A DNA stretch of 64,000 bases from Croceimicrobium hydrocarbonivorans (GTDB lineage Bacteria > Bacteroidota > Bacteroidia > Flavobacteriales > Schleiferiaceae), in assembly GCF_014524565.1 (NCBI RefSeq), contig NZ_CP060139.1, forward strand, positions 2,425,501 through 2,489,500, in the 5' to 3' direction. The notes under the pieces were generated by a model that made no database searches, was not told the origin of the DNA, and saw only the letters and a program-made list of their open reading frames with translations. Position numbers and translations under genes: made by a program. Positions 8,777-16,937 of this stretch are shown here, in pieces; the first letter of the stretch is position 1; each line of letters opens with the position of its first letter.

Positions 8777-9658
8777 ATGAAAAAAATTATTCTCTCTGCT
8801 TATATAGTGATGGCTGCTTGCATTAGTGGACAGGCCCAATGTATGCTGGATTTAGGTCCGGACCTTTATGCCTGTGGCACGTTTCAAGGTAATGACACGC
8901 TGGACTTGGGTAGTCAAATTAACCTTCAGAATACAGTGGGCTCCCTTACTTATACCTGGGAGGCACATTATTTTCAACAATTGGGCTCTACCACCATTGA
9001 GCTTTGGGCTTCTGATGTTTTAGATGATACTACATCTGCCAATCCCAAATACACGGCTGCCCTCGACTCCATGCAGTTTTTTCTGACCATCAGTGATTCA
9101 CTTGGAAATACTTGCCGAGATTCCGTTCAAGTTTATTTGTCCTCCTTTGTAAGCACTTTGGGGACCATCCATGCCAGCATTCAGGAAGGGGACTCGATTT
9201 TCCTGAATTTTGGATCGAATATTAGCGGAGGAACCGGGCCTCTCAGCTACCTGTGGCGGCCAAATCATGGTTTGGTAGACTCTACCTTGGCGAATGGCTT
9301 TTGGACTAAACCCAGTCATAGCATTGCCTACTATGCTACGGTTTGGGATACAGTTGGCTGTAGTGCCGTGGGGGCACCCTATTATTACATTACGGTGAAC
9401 CCATTGAGCGAGAAGGAATTAAGATTGGCAGATCACTTTAAGATATATCCTAATCCAAGTTCCGGTGTTTTGTTTATCGAGAGCAACTTGGAAGATGTTA
9501 GGAGTTTTAAATTGATTAGTGCCGCTGGTAGGACTGTCCTATCCTTAGATCATTTACCCATGCAACTTGACTTAGGAGCTTATACGAATGGTTTGTACTG
9601 GTTACAAGTGAACACAGCCAGAGAAATCTTTAGTGAGAGACTTGTATTGCAGAACTGA
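8777..9658 (+). CDS. Secreted T9SS type A sorting-domain protein
   Basis: The open frame begins at 8708, but the signal peptide MKKIILSAYIVMAACISGQAQ starts at ATG 8777, which I choose; this gives 293 aa. The middle looks like one or two PKD/Ig-like modules (Cys-rich LGPDLYACGTFQGNDTLDLG, then GGTGPLSYLWRP). The C-terminus has IYPNPSSGVLFIES and LYWLQVNTAREIFSERLVLQ, a canonical T9SS type A sorting domain, so it should be exported through the outer membrane and attached or released. No enzymatic motif is visible. Confidence 0.9.
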   Translation: MKKIILSAYIVMAACISGQAQCMLDLGPDLYACGTFQGNDTLDLGSQINLQNTVGSLTYTWEAHYFQQLGSTTIELWASDVLDDTTSANPKYTAALDSMQFFLTISDSLGNTCRDSVQVYLSSFVSTLGTIHASIQEGDSIFLNFGSNISGGTGPLSYLWRPNHGLVDSTLANGFWTKPSHSIAYYATVWDTVGCSAVGAPYYYITVNPLSEKELRLADHFKIYPNPSSGVLFIESNLEDVRSFKLISAAGRTVLSLDHLPMQLDLGAYTNGLYWLQVNTAREIFSERLVLQN

Positions 9659-9894
9659 TAGGCCGGGTTTTTGGTAAGGTGTTTTATTGAGTATCTAGTT
9701 TCGGACTGAATTTTTCGGATTAAAAAATGTCTGGTAAATTTTTAATGCCTTTCACTCTAATTAAAATTTCAGAGTATTTTTTTAATACCCGATCTCCTTA
9801 TTTAAGTTTTTGGCCAATTTCTTAAATAAAGAAATCTTGAACCTTGATCAATTTTGTCTGACACCCTAGATTAAAGAAATTGCATCTCTTCAAT

Positions 9895-10776
9895 CTACCC
9901 CAACCATATCAAGCTTACAATACCCCCAATAATCAGCAGTCTGTATAGATGGTTGAGGTAATGGAAGTGCTCCTTCTTTTCGGCGAAAGCCAGAAGACCC
10001 GCACTAAAAAACAGACCGGCCAGGCCCAAAGCAAGGTAGTAGCCAATACCATTTAAGCCCACCTTATAGAATATGGCTCCGGCGGGAATTAATCCTGCCA
10101 GGGTGAATACGGCTACCAGCCATTTGGTTTTGCGCAATCCCAAAGTTACGGGCAGGGTGGGGTAGCCAAGTATTATATCGCCTTTTAGGGCTTCCAGGTC
10201 TTTGATAATCTCACGAATGAAAATGACCAGGAGCACAAAACTCACATAGGTGAGAATCACTAAATCTTCAAGATGGAAATAGAGGAAGATGGCAAAGAAG
10301 GGAGTGATGCTCAATAGGGCGGCCATCATATTGCCAATGAAGGTGATCTTCTTCAGTTTATGGGAATAGAACCAGAGTGCAAAATTAAAGGCCGCGAAAA
10401 AGAGAAATACATTAAAACTCACCAATGATCCCAGTAAGCTACCGCTGATGGCAAAGAGGAAATACAGGCGCAGAGTGGTACTCTGCTTGAGGATTTTCTC
10501 ATAAAGGGTTTTGTCGGGCCTATTGATGAGATCCTTCTCGAGGTCGTAAAAGTTATTGATGATATAACCTCCGGCCACTGAAAAGAGGGAGGCAAATACA
10601 ATGGCATGGACCTTAAAATCCAGAACTAAAGCCAACCAATTATGGGGATCGTTCAGAACAAAGATGACCGCTAAATACTGGGCGAGGGCTAAAAAGAAAA
10701 TATTATACCACCGCACCAGGGAAAGCAGTGCGGAGAGCTTAAAGATTAGGATCTTGTCTCTCCGGCGCAGCGCCAT
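9895..10776 (-). CDS. UbiA-family prenyltransferase (geranylgeranylglycerol-phosphate geranylgeranyltransferase-like)
   Basis: A 293-aa membrane protein with about eight or nine hydrophobic helices. The first Asp-rich motif NNFYDLEKDLINRPDKT lies at residues 74-90 and the second, DLEALKGD, near 195; both bind the prenyl diphosphate through magnesium. In Flavobacteriales this branch is usually annotated as digeranylgeranylglyceryl phosphate synthase-like. It directly follows the GHMP kinase gene (no intergenic base) and the mevalonate decarboxylase gene, so isoprenoid supply and use are co-transcribed. A GGGPS homologue that could make its acceptor is at 43338-44084. Alternative acceptors (quinone or pigment precursors) cannot be excluded. 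Confidence 0.85.
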   Translation of the reverse strand: MALRRRDKILIFKLSALLSLVRWYNIFFLALAQYLAVIFVLNDPHNWLALVLDFKVHAIVFASLFSVAGGYIINNFYDLEKDLINRPDKTLYEKILKQSTTLRLYFLFAISGSLLGSLVSFNVFLFFAAFNFALWFYSHKLKKITFIGNMMAALLSITPFFAIFLYFHLEDLVILTYVSFVLLVIFIREIIKDLEALKGDIILGYPTLPVTLGLRKTKWLVAVFTLAGLIPAGAIFYKVGLNGIGYYLALGLAGLFFSAGLLAFAEKKEHFHYLNHLYRLLIIGGIVSLIWLG

Positions 10777-11715
10777 TTACAGACGGTATATCAATTCGGT
10801 TTCGTAGCCTTTAAGCAAAGTTTTGGCCTGGTCGTAATCAGGCGTAAAGCCTAATACAAAACCACCGCCTCCGCTGCCACAAAGCTTAAGGTAATAGGCA
10901 TTGGTTTCGATCCCTTGTTGCCATAATTCCTTCATACTGTGAGGAATCATCGGGCTGAAGTTTTCAAAAACCAAATGGCTCAATTTCTTGAGATTATTGA
11001 AAAGAGGCTTGGTGTCTCCTTTCAGGAAAGCAGCAATACAAGCATCATTGTACTTGGTAAACTGCTCTTTCATTACTTTTCTGAAACCCTCATTTTTCAT
11101 CTTATCCATAAAGATGTTTACCATGGGTTGGGTTTCACCAGGCTGACCACTATTCAATAAGAAAATGGCTCCTTTGCCTTCTTGTCTTTCAGGGATATGC
11201 ACCGTGCCTAATTCGTCTTTCGACTGAATTAATACGGGTAATTTGAGGTAGCAAATAAGAGGATCGAGTCCGCTGCTTCTTCCGTGGAAGTAGGACTCCA
11301 TCTGACCTAGAATCTGCTTAAGCTGCTGAATGTTTTCTTTGCTGATATCCGCTTCCGGATCGATGCGGTTTAAGGCATAACGATCGTAAATCGCGGCACA
11401 TAATGCCCCACTACTTCCTACTCCATATCCTTCCGGGATACTGCTGTCGAAATAGTAATTGGCTTCTAAATCTTTGCGGAAAGCTTCTAAATCGAAATGG
11501 GCTAAACTATCGCCACTGGCTTCCAATTCCTCCAGGTAATTGAAGAACTTCCATAAGCTCTGATTTGAGCGCTCGGCGGTCTCCGACAATTCAGCTTCTT
11601 GCTTAAAGGCACCTTGATAATAGTTATAAGGAACCGATAAACCCTGCGAATCGTTTATAATGCCATACTCTCCGAAGAGAAGGATTTTGGCGTAGTAAAG
11701 CGGGTTATTCTTCAT
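10777..11715 (-). CDS. GHMP-family kinase, mevalonate kinase-like
   Basis: The open frame begins further upstream at 11754, but MKNNPLYYAKILLFGEY at 11715 matches the family start and overlaps the preceding stop by one base (TAATG); this gives 312 aa. The N-terminal YAKILLFGEYGII is the GHMP opening motif. GYGVGSSGALCAAI (near residue 115) is the ATP-binding glycine/serine loop, and LCGSGGGGFVLGF near the C-terminus is motif 3. The neighbours (diphosphomevalonate decarboxylase and UbiA) support mevalonate kinase; a phosphomevalonate kinase role remains possible, since no other GHMP kinase is visible here. Confidence 0.85.
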   Translation of the reverse strand: MKNNPLYYAKILLFGEYGIINDSQGLSVPYNYYQGAFKQEAELSETAERSNQSLWKFFNYLEELEASGDSLAHFDLEAFRKDLEANYYFDSSIPEGYGVGSSGALCAAIYDRYALNRIDPEADISKENIQQLKQILGQMESYFHGRSSGLDPLICYLKLPVLIQSKDELGTVHIPERQEGKGAIFLLNSGQPGETQPMVNIFMDKMKNEGFRKVMKEQFTKYNDACIAAFLKGDTKPLFNNLKKLSHLVFENFSPMIPHSMKELWQQGIETNAYYLKLCGSGGGGFVLGFTPDYDQAKTLLKGYETELIYRL

Positions 11716-12761
11716 TATGTCAGCTTCGTTGGACCAGGTCCAACCTGATCGCAAATATACTCTCCGTTTTTTAAATAGCCTTTTATAGTGCTGTTAACGA
11801 AATCCAAAGCTTCTTGTTCGATGCTGGCAGGATAAAGTAAATGCACATTGGCACCGGCATCTAAAGTGAAGTAGAGCGGCTTAAGAGTTTCGCGGCGGAA
11901 ATTCCAAATCTCTTCAATGATCTGAAGGGTATTGGGCTTCATCAATAAAAAATAAGGACGAGAGCTCATCATCATGGCGTGGAGGGTGAGGGCTTCACTT
12001 TCTACCAATTCACCAAATGCCTCCAAATCACCCTTAGCTAATATACTTTGTAGGCTGGCCATATTGCGATGGGCCTGTGCAAAGCGTTCCTGTGCAAATG
12101 GATGTCCATTCATTAAGCCATGTCCGGCAGTGCTACTCACCGCTTTCTGCCCTTTTTCCACCAATAAAATAGTGTCCTTAAAGTCCTGGAAAACGGGGTC
12201 TACTTTCCCGGCATAGGGGATGGCATATTCATCACTACTTTCGGCAATGCCTTCTGTTTTGCCCCATAAGCCCAGTCCACCAAACAAAGAGCGACTGGCC
12301 GAGCCAGATCCCAAACGGGCCCATTCGCTGGCCTTGCGGTAGAATTCGCTTTCGCTGAGTTTTTGTCCTTCCGGGGAGAGGGATAATAAACAAAGGGCTA
12401 AGGCCGACATTCCACTGGCGGAACTGGCAATGCCACTACTATGTGGAAAGCTGTTATAGGTGTGGATGCTGAATTTATGTCCTTTCAAGAAGTCGAGCTC
12501 ACTTTCAATTCGCTTTAAGAATTGCTCAATCTTAGGTTTGAAATTATCCGCTTTGCGGTAATCTAAATAGACCTCAAAATCGAAGTCTGCCTCACTGATT
12601 TCCTCCTGAATTTCCAGCTTGGTTTCGGTATAGCTTTCTTTGAGTGTAAAGCTAAGGCTGGGGTTCGCAGGTAATTGGGGCTCATATTTTCCCCAGTACT
12701 TCACCAGGGCAATATTCGAGGGGCTACGCCAACTGCTGGACTTCGAATTCATGGACTTCAA
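11715..12761 (-). CDS. mvaD: Diphosphomevalonate decarboxylase
   Basis: A 348-aa GHMP-superfamily enzyme. SNIALVKYWGKYEPQLPANPS near the N-terminus, SGIASSASGMSALALCLLSL (near 118) and GSGSASRSLFGGLGLW (near 155) are the diagnostic decarboxylase signatures, and FTLDAGANVHLLYP is the C-terminal active-site segment with the conserved Asp. It converts diphosphomevalonate to isopentenyl diphosphate with ATP, the last step of the classical mevalonate pathway. It is first in a tight minus-strand operon with the GHMP kinase and UbiA genes, 33 bp downstream of fabD. Confidence 0.95.
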   Translation of the reverse strand: MKSMNSKSSSWRSPSNIALVKYWGKYEPQLPANPSLSFTLKESYTETKLEIQEEISEADFDFEVYLDYRKADNFKPKIEQFLKRIESELDFLKGHKFSIHTYNSFPHSSGIASSASGMSALALCLLSLSPEGQKLSESEFYRKASEWARLGSGSASRSLFGGLGLWGKTEGIAESSDEYAIPYAGKVDPVFQDFKDTILLVEKGQKAVSSTAGHGLMNGHPFAQERFAQAHRNMASLQSILAKGDLEAFGELVESEALTLHAMMMSSRPYFLLMKPNTLQIIEEIWNFRRETLKPLYFTLDAGANVHLLYPASIEQEALDFVNSTIKGYLKNGEYICDQVGPGPTKLT

Positions 12762-12794
12762 TTCTGTGCTTTAAAGCTCGGGTTTAATCTGCAA

Positions 12795-13667
12795 TCAGGC
12801 GCTTTGAGTTTCCGCTTCGCGGTGAATTTTTTTCACCAATCCTTGTAATACCTTACCAGGACCTACCTCAATAAAGGTGCTGGCTCCATCGGCTACCATG
12901 TTCTGAACGCTTTGGGTCCATTTAACCGGAGCGGTTAATTGCTTAATCAAATTGCTTTGGATTACAGCAGGATCACTAATAGGGGTGGTGCTCACATTTT
13001 GATATACCGGGCAGATAGGCTCTTGGAATTTAGTGGCATTAATGGCGGCGGCTAATTTTTCTTCCGCGGGCTTCATTAATGGAGAGTGGAAGGCGCCACC
13101 TACGGGTAGGAGTAAAGCGCGTTTAGCACCCGCTTCCTTCATCAGCTCACAAGCTTGCTCAACCGCGGGAATAGCACCAGAGATCACTAATTGTCCGGGG
13201 CAGTTGTAATTGGCAGGCACTACAATTCCGTCTACTTGTGCACAAAGCTCTTCTACCTTCGCGTCTTCCAATCCTAAAACGGCAGCCATGGTGCTGGGCT
13301 CTGCTTCGCAAGCTTCTTGCATGGCTAAGGCCCGAGCTGAAACCAATTTTAAGGCATCTTCGAAAGCTAAAGTTCCATTGGCTACCAAGGCAGAAAATTC
13401 ACCCAAAGAATGACCCGCTACCATATCCGGTTTAAAGTCATTGAGGCTTTTAGCCAGAATTACCGAATGTAAAAAGATCGCAGGCTGCGTTACTTTGGTT
13501 TCCTTCAAATCCTCAGCCGATCCTTCGAACATGATATCGGTAATGCGGAAGCCTAAAATGTCATTCGCTTGTTCGAACAAAGCTTTGGAGGCCTCAGATC
13601 CATCATAAAGATCTTTTCCCATTCCGGTGAATTGGGCTCCTTGGCCGGGGAAGATGTATGCTTTCAT
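12795..13667 (-). CDS. fabD: Malonyl CoA-ACP transacylase
   Basis: A 290-aa protein with the FabD opening YIFPGQGAQFTGMGKDLY, the nucleophile elbow GHSLGEFSAL (catalytic Ser near 91), and the His of GGAFHSPLM. It loads malonyl units onto acyl carrier protein for fatty-acid synthesis in the cytosol. It probably shares a transcript with the downstream mevalonate genes. Upstream it is separated from queD by a small inverted-repeat unit carrying a four-helix-bundle gene, which may have pushed it away from an older promoter. Confidence 0.95.
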   Translation of the reverse strand: MKAYIFPGQGAQFTGMGKDLYDGSEASKALFEQANDILGFRITDIMFEGSAEDLKETKVTQPAIFLHSVILAKSLNDFKPDMVAGHSLGEFSALVANGTLAFEDALKLVSARALAMQEACEAEPSTMAAVLGLEDAKVEELCAQVDGIVVPANYNCPGQLVISGAIPAVEQACELMKEAGAKRALLLPVGGAFHSPLMKPAEEKLAAAINATKFQEPICPVYQNVSTTPISDPAVIQSNLIKQLTAPVKWTQSVQNMVADGASTFIEVGPGKVLQGLVKKIHREAETQSA

Positions 13668-13691
13668 GTTTAGTAGTTAGTTTATGAGATA

Positions 13692-13716
13692 TTAGACGAT
13701 AGATCTTAGAAGTTAG
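13692..13716. repeat. Left arm of inverted repeat framing the four-helix-bundle gene
   Basis: The reverse complement of these 25 bases matches 14156-14180 at 23 positions by hand alignment. The arm is rich in tagac/gatag/ttaga words. Together with the right arm it delimits a unit of about 490 bp holding only the gene at 13746-14102. Confidence 0.75.
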
Positions 13717-13745
13717 ATGGATTGATCTTCATAACTAAGAATTGT

Positions 13746-14102
13746 CTAAAGGGTTTGAAATTTGTTTTGCAAGGTTCGATTTATTTTTTGGATTTCATCC
13801 AAATCACTAAAAAGCTCTTCAAGACTGGTCATTTTGAAATAGCCTAAATCTGTTGCTAGATAGAGTTGAGTAGCAAGCTCATAGGATGAGCCTTGAGCTA
13901 TGGATAAGAATTTTACAAATTCTTTATTACTGTTTCTACCGGCACCTTCAGCAATATTGGAAGGTATTGATATGGCAGCTCGCCCAATTTGGCTTCGAAG
14001 GCCGAATCGTTCGATTTCAGGAAGTTCAGGTAATAGCTGATAGACTTTTTTTACCAAGCTGCGGGATTTTCGCCAAAGAATTAACTCACGATAATTATGC
14101 AT
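13746..14102 (-). CDS. Four-helix-bundle protein, S23/IVP family
   Basis: A 118-aa helical protein. YRELILWRKSRSLVKKVYQL, RFGLRSQIGRAAISIPSNIAEGAGR and FLSIAQGSSYELATQLYLA are the characteristic three segments of the family first seen in 23S rRNA intervening sequences (PF05635, TIGR02436); the avd proteins of diversity-generating retroelements are relatives. It forms pentameric helical bundles in known cases; its role is unknown. The gene sits inside a pair of 25-bp inverted repeats between fabD and queD, breaking an otherwise dense gene run, so it looks like an inserted unit. No reverse transcriptase or variable repeat is in the window. Confidence 0.9.
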   Translation of the reverse strand: MHNYRELILWRKSRSLVKKVYQLLPELPEIERFGLRSQIGRAAISIPSNIAEGAGRNSNKEFVKFLSIAQGSSYELATQLYLATDLGYFKMTSLEELFSDLDEIQKINRTLQNKFQTL

Positions 14103-14155
14103 GGATCAGAGGTTTTGGTTTGAAGGCAATTTAATGAATCTTCCACCGGAAACCT

Positions 14156-14180
14156 CTAACGTCTAAGGTCTATCGTCTAA
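14156..14180. repeat. Right arm of inverted repeat framing the four-helix-bundle gene
   Basis: It starts ctaacgtctaaggtctatcg and is 23/25 identical to the reverse complement of 13692-13716. A further agtctaata follows, partly repeating the same words. The arm ends about 20 bp before the queD stop codon. Confidence 0.75.
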
Positions 14181-14201
14181 AGTCTAATAACCAGCCTCTT
14201 C

Positions 14202-14612
14202 TCACCCAAAATACTCCACCGCGTTATTAATCGTCTCTTCCAGGCGAATGCGATGCAGTTGACAGCCATGTTCGGCGATGGCGGGTTCGAGGATTTTCCA
14301 GAATTCTTCGGCTAGAACTTCTGTAGAGGCAAATTTACCCAGCATGAAGTCCACATCGTGGTTGAGGTTGGCATGGTCTACCTTCTCGATTACCTGCTCC
14401 TGAATGATTTTCTTCAGGTCTACGAGGTTCATCACGAAACCCGTGTCGGGGTTGATCTCTCCTTTTACGGTTACAATGAGGGTGAAGTTATGGCCGTGAA
14501 AATTCTTGTTGGCACATTTCCCAAATACCGCATCATTTTGCTCTACCGTCCAATTGGGATTGTATAATTGATGAGCAGCGCTAAAACGCTCCTTCCGCTC
14601 GATATAAATCAT
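14202..14612 (-). CDS. queD: 6-carboxytetrahydropterin synthase / 6-pyruvoyl-tetrahydropterin synthase family
   Basis: A 136-aa T-fold enzyme. RFSAAHQLYNP supplies the first zinc His, and GKCANKNFHGHNF the catalytic Cys (CANKN) and two further zinc His residues; DHANLNHD and the C-terminal RLEETINNAVEYF complete the pattern, the Glu binding the pterin. In bacteria this is usually the queuosine-precursor enzyme QueD (7,8-dihydroneopterin triphosphate to carboxytetrahydropterin). No other queuosine gene is nearby. A good -7 box lies 23 bp upstream. Confidence 0.92.
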   Translation of the reverse strand: MIYIERKERFSAAHQLYNPNWTVEQNDAVFGKCANKNFHGHNFTLIVTVKGEINPDTGFVMNLVDLKKIIQEQVIEKVDHANLNHDVDFMLGKFASTEVLAEEFWKILEPAIAEHGCQLHRIRLEETINNAVEYFG

Positions 14613-14634
14613 GATCGTCGCGTCAAATTTTTTG

Positions 14635-14642
14635 CAAAGATA
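14635..14642 (-). promoter_or_regulatory. Bacteroidota-type -7 box TATCTTTG upstream of queD
   Basis: On the minus strand the octamer TATCTTTG exactly fits the TAnnTTTG -7 consensus of Bacteroidota sigma factors. A TTG about 21 bp further upstream could serve as the -33 element. The short leader to the queD ATG fits. Confidence 0.55.
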
Positions 14643-14659
14643 GCCAATACTGAGGCGCT

Positions 14660-14989
14660 CTACTTCAATTTGGCATTGTTGTGATGACGGTCGTGATCGC
14701 GCTTTGTTTTAGCCTCCATTTTTCGATCGAAGGCCGCTTGTAAATCCGTGTCAGTTTGATTGGCTAAACAAAGCACTACAAAGAGTACATCGGCTAGCTC
14801 TTCTCCCAGATCCTTAGCCTTATCACTTTCCTTTTCGCTCTGCTCGCCATAGCGACGGGCAATAATGCGCGCTACTTCCCCTACCTCTTCAGTAAGTTGA
14901 GCCATATTGGTAAGCTCATTAAAATAGCGTACCCCATGATTTTGAATCCACTCGTCGACCTGGCCTTGTAATTCGGTAATTCCTTTCAT
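14660..14989 (-). CDS. MazG-like nucleotide pyrophosphohydrolase
   Basis: A 109-aa all-alpha protein. The magnesium-binding pattern is clear: QLTEEVGEVARIIARRYGE gives ExxE, and LGEELADVLFVVLCLAN gives ExxD. It is a single-domain MazG/RS21-C6-type NTP pyrophosphatase, half the length of E. coli MazG, likely a house-cleaning enzyme that hydrolyses non-canonical or excess (d)NTPs. Seven bases separate it from the T9SS protein gene upstream on the same strand. Confidence 0.9.
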   Translation of the reverse strand: MKGITELQGQVDEWIQNHGVRYFNELTNMAQLTEEVGEVARIIARRYGEQSEKESDKAKDLGEELADVLFVVLCLANQTDTDLQAAFDRKMEAKTKRDHDRHHNNAKLK

Positions 14990-14996
14990 ACTTATC

Positions 14997-16415
14997 TTAT
15001 CGCTGCAAGCTTAGGAATTTTTTATAAATCTCCCCTTCCCATTGCAATTGCAAAAAGTAGGTTCCTGTTCCGCAGGCCTGGCCTTGGTATTTTCCATCCC
15101 AGGCAAAGTCCATTTGAGAGCTGTGAAAGACCTCCAAACCGTAGCGATCAAAAATGCGAACATCGAAATCAGCAGGGGCCCGATTGATATCAAAATGATA
15201 AGTGTCGTTCATGAAATCCCCATTAGGACTGAAGATATTGGGAATGATCGGCAACTTTAATTCCGAATCAGGGATGTACAGCCAATAGGAAATGCTGTCG
15301 CCACAACCTTCACTATCGGAAACCCAAAGGCTAACTTTAAAGGGACCTTCTCCCTCGAATTGGTGTTGGGGGTCGAAGAGGGTAGTGCTGTCTCCATCAC
15401 CAAAGTCCCAAAGAACACCATCTACACTACCCGTGCTGTAATTCTGAAACTGGATTTGTGAGGAATCGGCGGTAGGATATTGCCAGCTAAAATCAGCCTG
15501 TGGTCCGGTGAATCGGATTTCGACATTGATAATACTATCACAGGCACCTGCATTGAGTTTTTGGTGAATGAAATTGGTGTCGTTTCGGAACCAGCTATTA
15601 TTATAAAAGAGGGAATCCTGGCGACAGGCACTTAAACTGACCTGTCCTAATGAAGCTTGTTTTAAGCTTAATTGCAATTGGGTGATTTGCCCGCAAGTTC
15701 CTCCTGTGCTGAGGGTGTCGAAATAAGTGCCCGGACTTTTCAAATACTGACCATTAAAGAGGAAGCTATCTCCTTGGCAAATGCTCTCGTTTAAGGTATT
15801 ACCAATACTAAAAGGGCTAAAATTGGAACCGCTACTTAAGCAGGTGGGAGGATCTACCTGCCAGCCGGTCACCGAAACGGAGGCGCTAGAGGGCCAACTA
15901 TTAGCACTGCTGCCATCGGTGGAGGTATAGCGAGTACAATTCCCATTGAGGCGCACCAGCTTTTGCCATTTCAAGGCATTATTAACTCCGGCCACTTGAT
16001 TTTTCACAGCCACCCCATAGAGGCCCACCATATCCACGAAAGTGTTGGTATTGCCCAGGGTAATGGCAATACAATCATCATTATTTACACCTCCTAAATT
16101 GGTGCGCACCTGATCGGAGCAGGCTTTGAAATCGGCACTGGAACCCGTATTGTCGGCATTGGAGATGATAATGCTTGCTCCGGCATTGAGGATTCCTCCT
16201 AGTTGTACTGAGCCGGTAGAGCTGGTATTGGAGCCATTGTAAACCTGAACATAATAAGCGTTTAAGTTTATAGGGTTGGCGGTGGGATTGTAAATTTTGA
16301 TGGCCCATCCACTGCCGGGATCCCAGTCCACATATTCGGTGATCATCAGGTCATTTGCCTGACCAAAAACGGTTAGGGAGCAGAGGGCTAGGAAACTAAG
16401 AAGCAGGGCGCGCAT
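14997..16415 (-). CDS. Secreted lamin-tail/PKD protein with T9SS type B (CHU_C) sorting domain
   Basis: A 472-aa protein with signal peptide MRALLLSFLALCSLTVFGQ. Residues about 20-150 (LMITEYVDWDPGSGWAIKIYN onward) resemble a lamin-tail domain. A PKD domain follows (VLWDFGDGDSTTLFDPQHQF), and the last 85 residues, IPNIFSPNGDFMNDTYHFD to YFLQLQWEGEIYKKFLSLQR, form a gliding-motility-type CHU_C/T9SS type B sorting domain. It should be exported by the SprF/PorV-linked route of T9SS; the function of the cargo is unknown. It lies between dtd and the MazG-like gene. Confidence 0.9.
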   Translation of the reverse strand: MRALLLSFLALCSLTVFGQANDLMITEYVDWDPGSGWAIKIYNPTANPINLNAYYVQVYNGSNTSSTGSVQLGGILNAGASIIISNADNTGSSADFKACSDQVRTNLGGVNNDDCIAITLGNTNTFVDMVGLYGVAVKNQVAGVNNALKWQKLVRLNGNCTRYTSTDGSSANSWPSSASVSVTGWQVDPPTCLSSGSNFSPFSIGNTLNESICQGDSFLFNGQYLKSPGTYFDTLSTGGTCGQITQLQLSLKQASLGQVSLSACRQDSLFYNNSWFRNDTNFIHQKLNAGACDSIINVEIRFTGPQADFSWQYPTADSSQIQFQNYSTGSVDGVLWDFGDGDSTTLFDPQHQFEGEGPFKVSLWVSDSEGCGDSISYWLYIPDSELKLPIIPNIFSPNGDFMNDTYHFDINRAPADFDVRIFDRYGLEVFHSSQMDFAWDGKYQGQACGTGTYFLQLQWEGEIYKKFLSLQR

Positions 16416-16475
16416 TTGCAGGAGTTTTGGGCGGCGAAGTAAGCAAACAGAAGTTAGCCCGATATTAAACCTTCT

Positions 16476-16931
16476 TTATTCTTTGTTTTTTGTGTCGATC
16501 CAGATGGTAACGGGCCCATCATTTATAAGCTCTACTTCCATATGTGCACCAAACTGTCCTTGCGAAACCCGGCTTTCGCCGATGATTTTACGGGCTTCTG
16601 CCAGAAATTCTTCATAAAGCTGATTGGCCATATCGGGAGGAGCGGCCTTAGCATAGCTGGGGCGCGTGCCCTTTTTAACCTTGGCGTGAAGGGTAAACTG
16701 ACTCACCACTAAGAGGCTGCCTTGCACATCTTCAACCGAGAGGTTCATTAGGCCTTGCTCATCATTAAAAATGCGCAGTTTTAAGATTTTTTGCAGCAAC
16801 CAATCTCGATCTTCGGCTTCATCATCAGGACCTATTCCCAATAAAATCAGGAGGCCTTTATCGATGGCTCCCACCATTTCTCCTTCTACTTGAACCGAGG
16901 CTTTTTGAACTCTTTGAATTAATGCGCGCAT
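16476..16931 (-). CDS. dtd: D-aminoacyl-tRNA deacylase
   Basis: A 151-aa protein matching DTD along its whole length: MRALIQRVQKASVQVEGE start, LLVVSQFTLHA (the SQxT active-site motif) and ELINDGPVTIWID (the NxGPVT motif with the Gly-cisPro signature). It removes D-amino acids wrongly attached to tRNA. It starts 6 bp after the rsgA stop, so the two translation-quality genes are one transcript. Confidence 0.96.
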   Translation of the reverse strand: MRALIQRVQKASVQVEGEMVGAIDKGLLILLGIGPDDEAEDRDWLLQKILKLRIFNDEQGLMNLSVEDVQGSLLVVSQFTLHAKVKKGTRPSYAKAAPPDMANQLYEEFLAEARKIIGESRVSQGQFGAHMEVELINDGPVTIWIDTKNKE

Positions 16932-16937
16932 AAGCTT

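Noticed and set aside
13746-14102. Diversity-generating retroelement
   Set aside because: The helical protein is related to avd, but no reverse transcriptase or template/variable repeat is present.
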